From Kalaharituber pfeilii (lineage: Eukaryota > Ascomycota > Pezizomycetes > Pezizales > Pezizaceae), in assembly GCA_015179045.1 (NCBI GenBank), contig WHUZ01000063.1, forward strand, positions 186,001 to 250,000: 64,000 nt of DNA, read 5' to 3'. Shown here piece after piece: positions 63,201 to 64,000 of this stretch (position 1 is the stretch's first letter; the number at the start of each line of letters is the position of its first letter). The notes under the pieces were generated by a model. It did not search any database. It saw nothing but the letters and a program-made list of their open reading frames with translations, and had not been told where the DNA came from. Position numbers and translations under genes: made by a program.

Positions 63201-64000
63201 AGTCCCATCCGGATCTACTTGCAGATAGAGTAAATTCCGGCGGAGTCCTTCCTGTTCTTGCTAATGTACTCTAGTGGATCACGCACAATGACTGCCTGCG
63301 CCTTCCTTCACATTCACTTACTGTGATCGCCCGTTCAGCTGGTTTGCCCCACAATTTTCCACATGTACGGCCATTAACCGAAAATCATGAACAATCACCA
63401 TCCCTAGAGAAGAGTAGCAGATGCATAGATGCACACGGATGGGTTACAACTCCGGTCCCCAGCCCCCTGGTACCTACCTACTCAACCGAGAAGCCGAGTC
63501 CGTACACTTGCATGTACACTTCACCGTGCGGGTGAACTATACACGCCTTCCACTACATCCGACCTAGCAAGATATCAATTTGGACCAGCTCTGTCAGTCG
63601 GCCGACCGACAACCGTTATCAGAATTCCCATATTCCCTCAGTGGGTCAAGTGTCGGCATTGAACACCGCCGTTGATCTACGGTTCCTAGTCGCTGTCCCC
63701 TAACAAAACTCAACAGGTCTCTCCGTTTCCAGAATCGTGGTACCGGCACCGCGGACACTAGTATCCTCAAGCGTCAACCAGCTGGCAATCGAGTCCAATC
63801 CGGGCCAGTAAAAAGTGTTGCGTGTACAAGTAACTAAGGTCCCTTCCGCATTGGCAACATGCAGTTTCTAACGTTTGTACCTGAACGACAACACACCAAT
63901 GCACATGCTACTTTTTTCAATATAGCTTGGTTACTTGCCTCAATGAGTAGGTTTCTATACATGAGCTGTGTGATCTTTCACAAGCGCTGTGCAGCTCATG
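51240..64000. other. Long gene-poor region to the window end
   Basis: No gene is supported in about 12.8 kb. The first kilobase is GC-rich and is probably upstream sequence of the gene at 50538. Later open frames are short, break often and resemble no known proteins. A Cys-rich frame near 58557-58826 lacks a signal peptide. Poly-A (59188-59210) and AT repeats are the main visible structures. A gene running off the right edge cannot be excluded. Confidence 0.5.
59188..59210 (+). repeat. 23-base poly-A tract next to a diverged dispersed motif
   Basis: A pure A run is followed at 59216 by CTTGTGCCCAGACT, a diverged form of the motif at 42765. Poly-A beside a repeat end is typical of a retroposed element boundary, but no reverse transcriptase is seen. 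Confidence 0.5.

Overview
This window is eukaryotic and looks like nuclear DNA of a filamentous ascomycete. Protein-coding loci are separated by kilobases of non-coding DNA, introns are short (51-76 bp, GT..AG), and the recognisable proteins have fungal family members: an mRNA cap methyltransferase, a DUF3712-type membrane protein, an F-box-like protein and a secreted phosphatase-fold/lectin fusion. I see no operons, tRNA, rRNA or CRISPR. Gene density is low (seven supported loci in 64 kb), and the gaps hold simple repeats, poly-A runs and short dispersed repeats. With a decayed cellulase relic, this fits a repeat-rich Pezizomycete, possibly a truffle-like ectomycorrhizal species. The species is inference, not proof.

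Layout. 1-3883: no supported gene. 3884-5443 (+): secreted endonuclease/exonuclease/phosphatase (EEP) domain plus jacalin-like lectin domain, three exons, with an apparent one-base deletion in exon 2. 8277-8790 (+): C-terminal relic of a GH6 cellobiohydrolase with at least two frameshifts. 13968-14837 (+): single-exon SET-domain protein. 17505-22176 (+): five-exon gene for a 1481-residue single-pass membrane protein with DUF3712/LEA-like repeats. 23861-26370 (-): cap guanine-N7 methyltransferase (Abd1 type), convergent with the previous gene, whose N-terminal and catalytic parts lie in different frames. 34849-36434 (+): F-box-like protein with an apparent one-base deletion. 49789-50538 (-): conserved-looking protein of unknown function with a Cys motif, a TATA box and a minisatellite-rich upstream region. 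The remaining roughly 45 kb (notably 26.4-34.8, 36.4-49.8 and 50.8-64 kb) holds no gene I can support.

The genes do not form a pathway or cluster. Three (cap methyltransferase, membrane protein, SET protein) look like household functions. The EEP-lectin and GH6 loci are secreted, substrate-facing functions, and both carry frame damage. The most notable observations are the GH6 relic, the recurrence of single-base frame breaks in otherwise well-conserved genes (real decay or homopolymer assembly error), a 121-bp inverted repeat near 39.2-39.7 kb, and several short repeats shared between distant intergenic sites.
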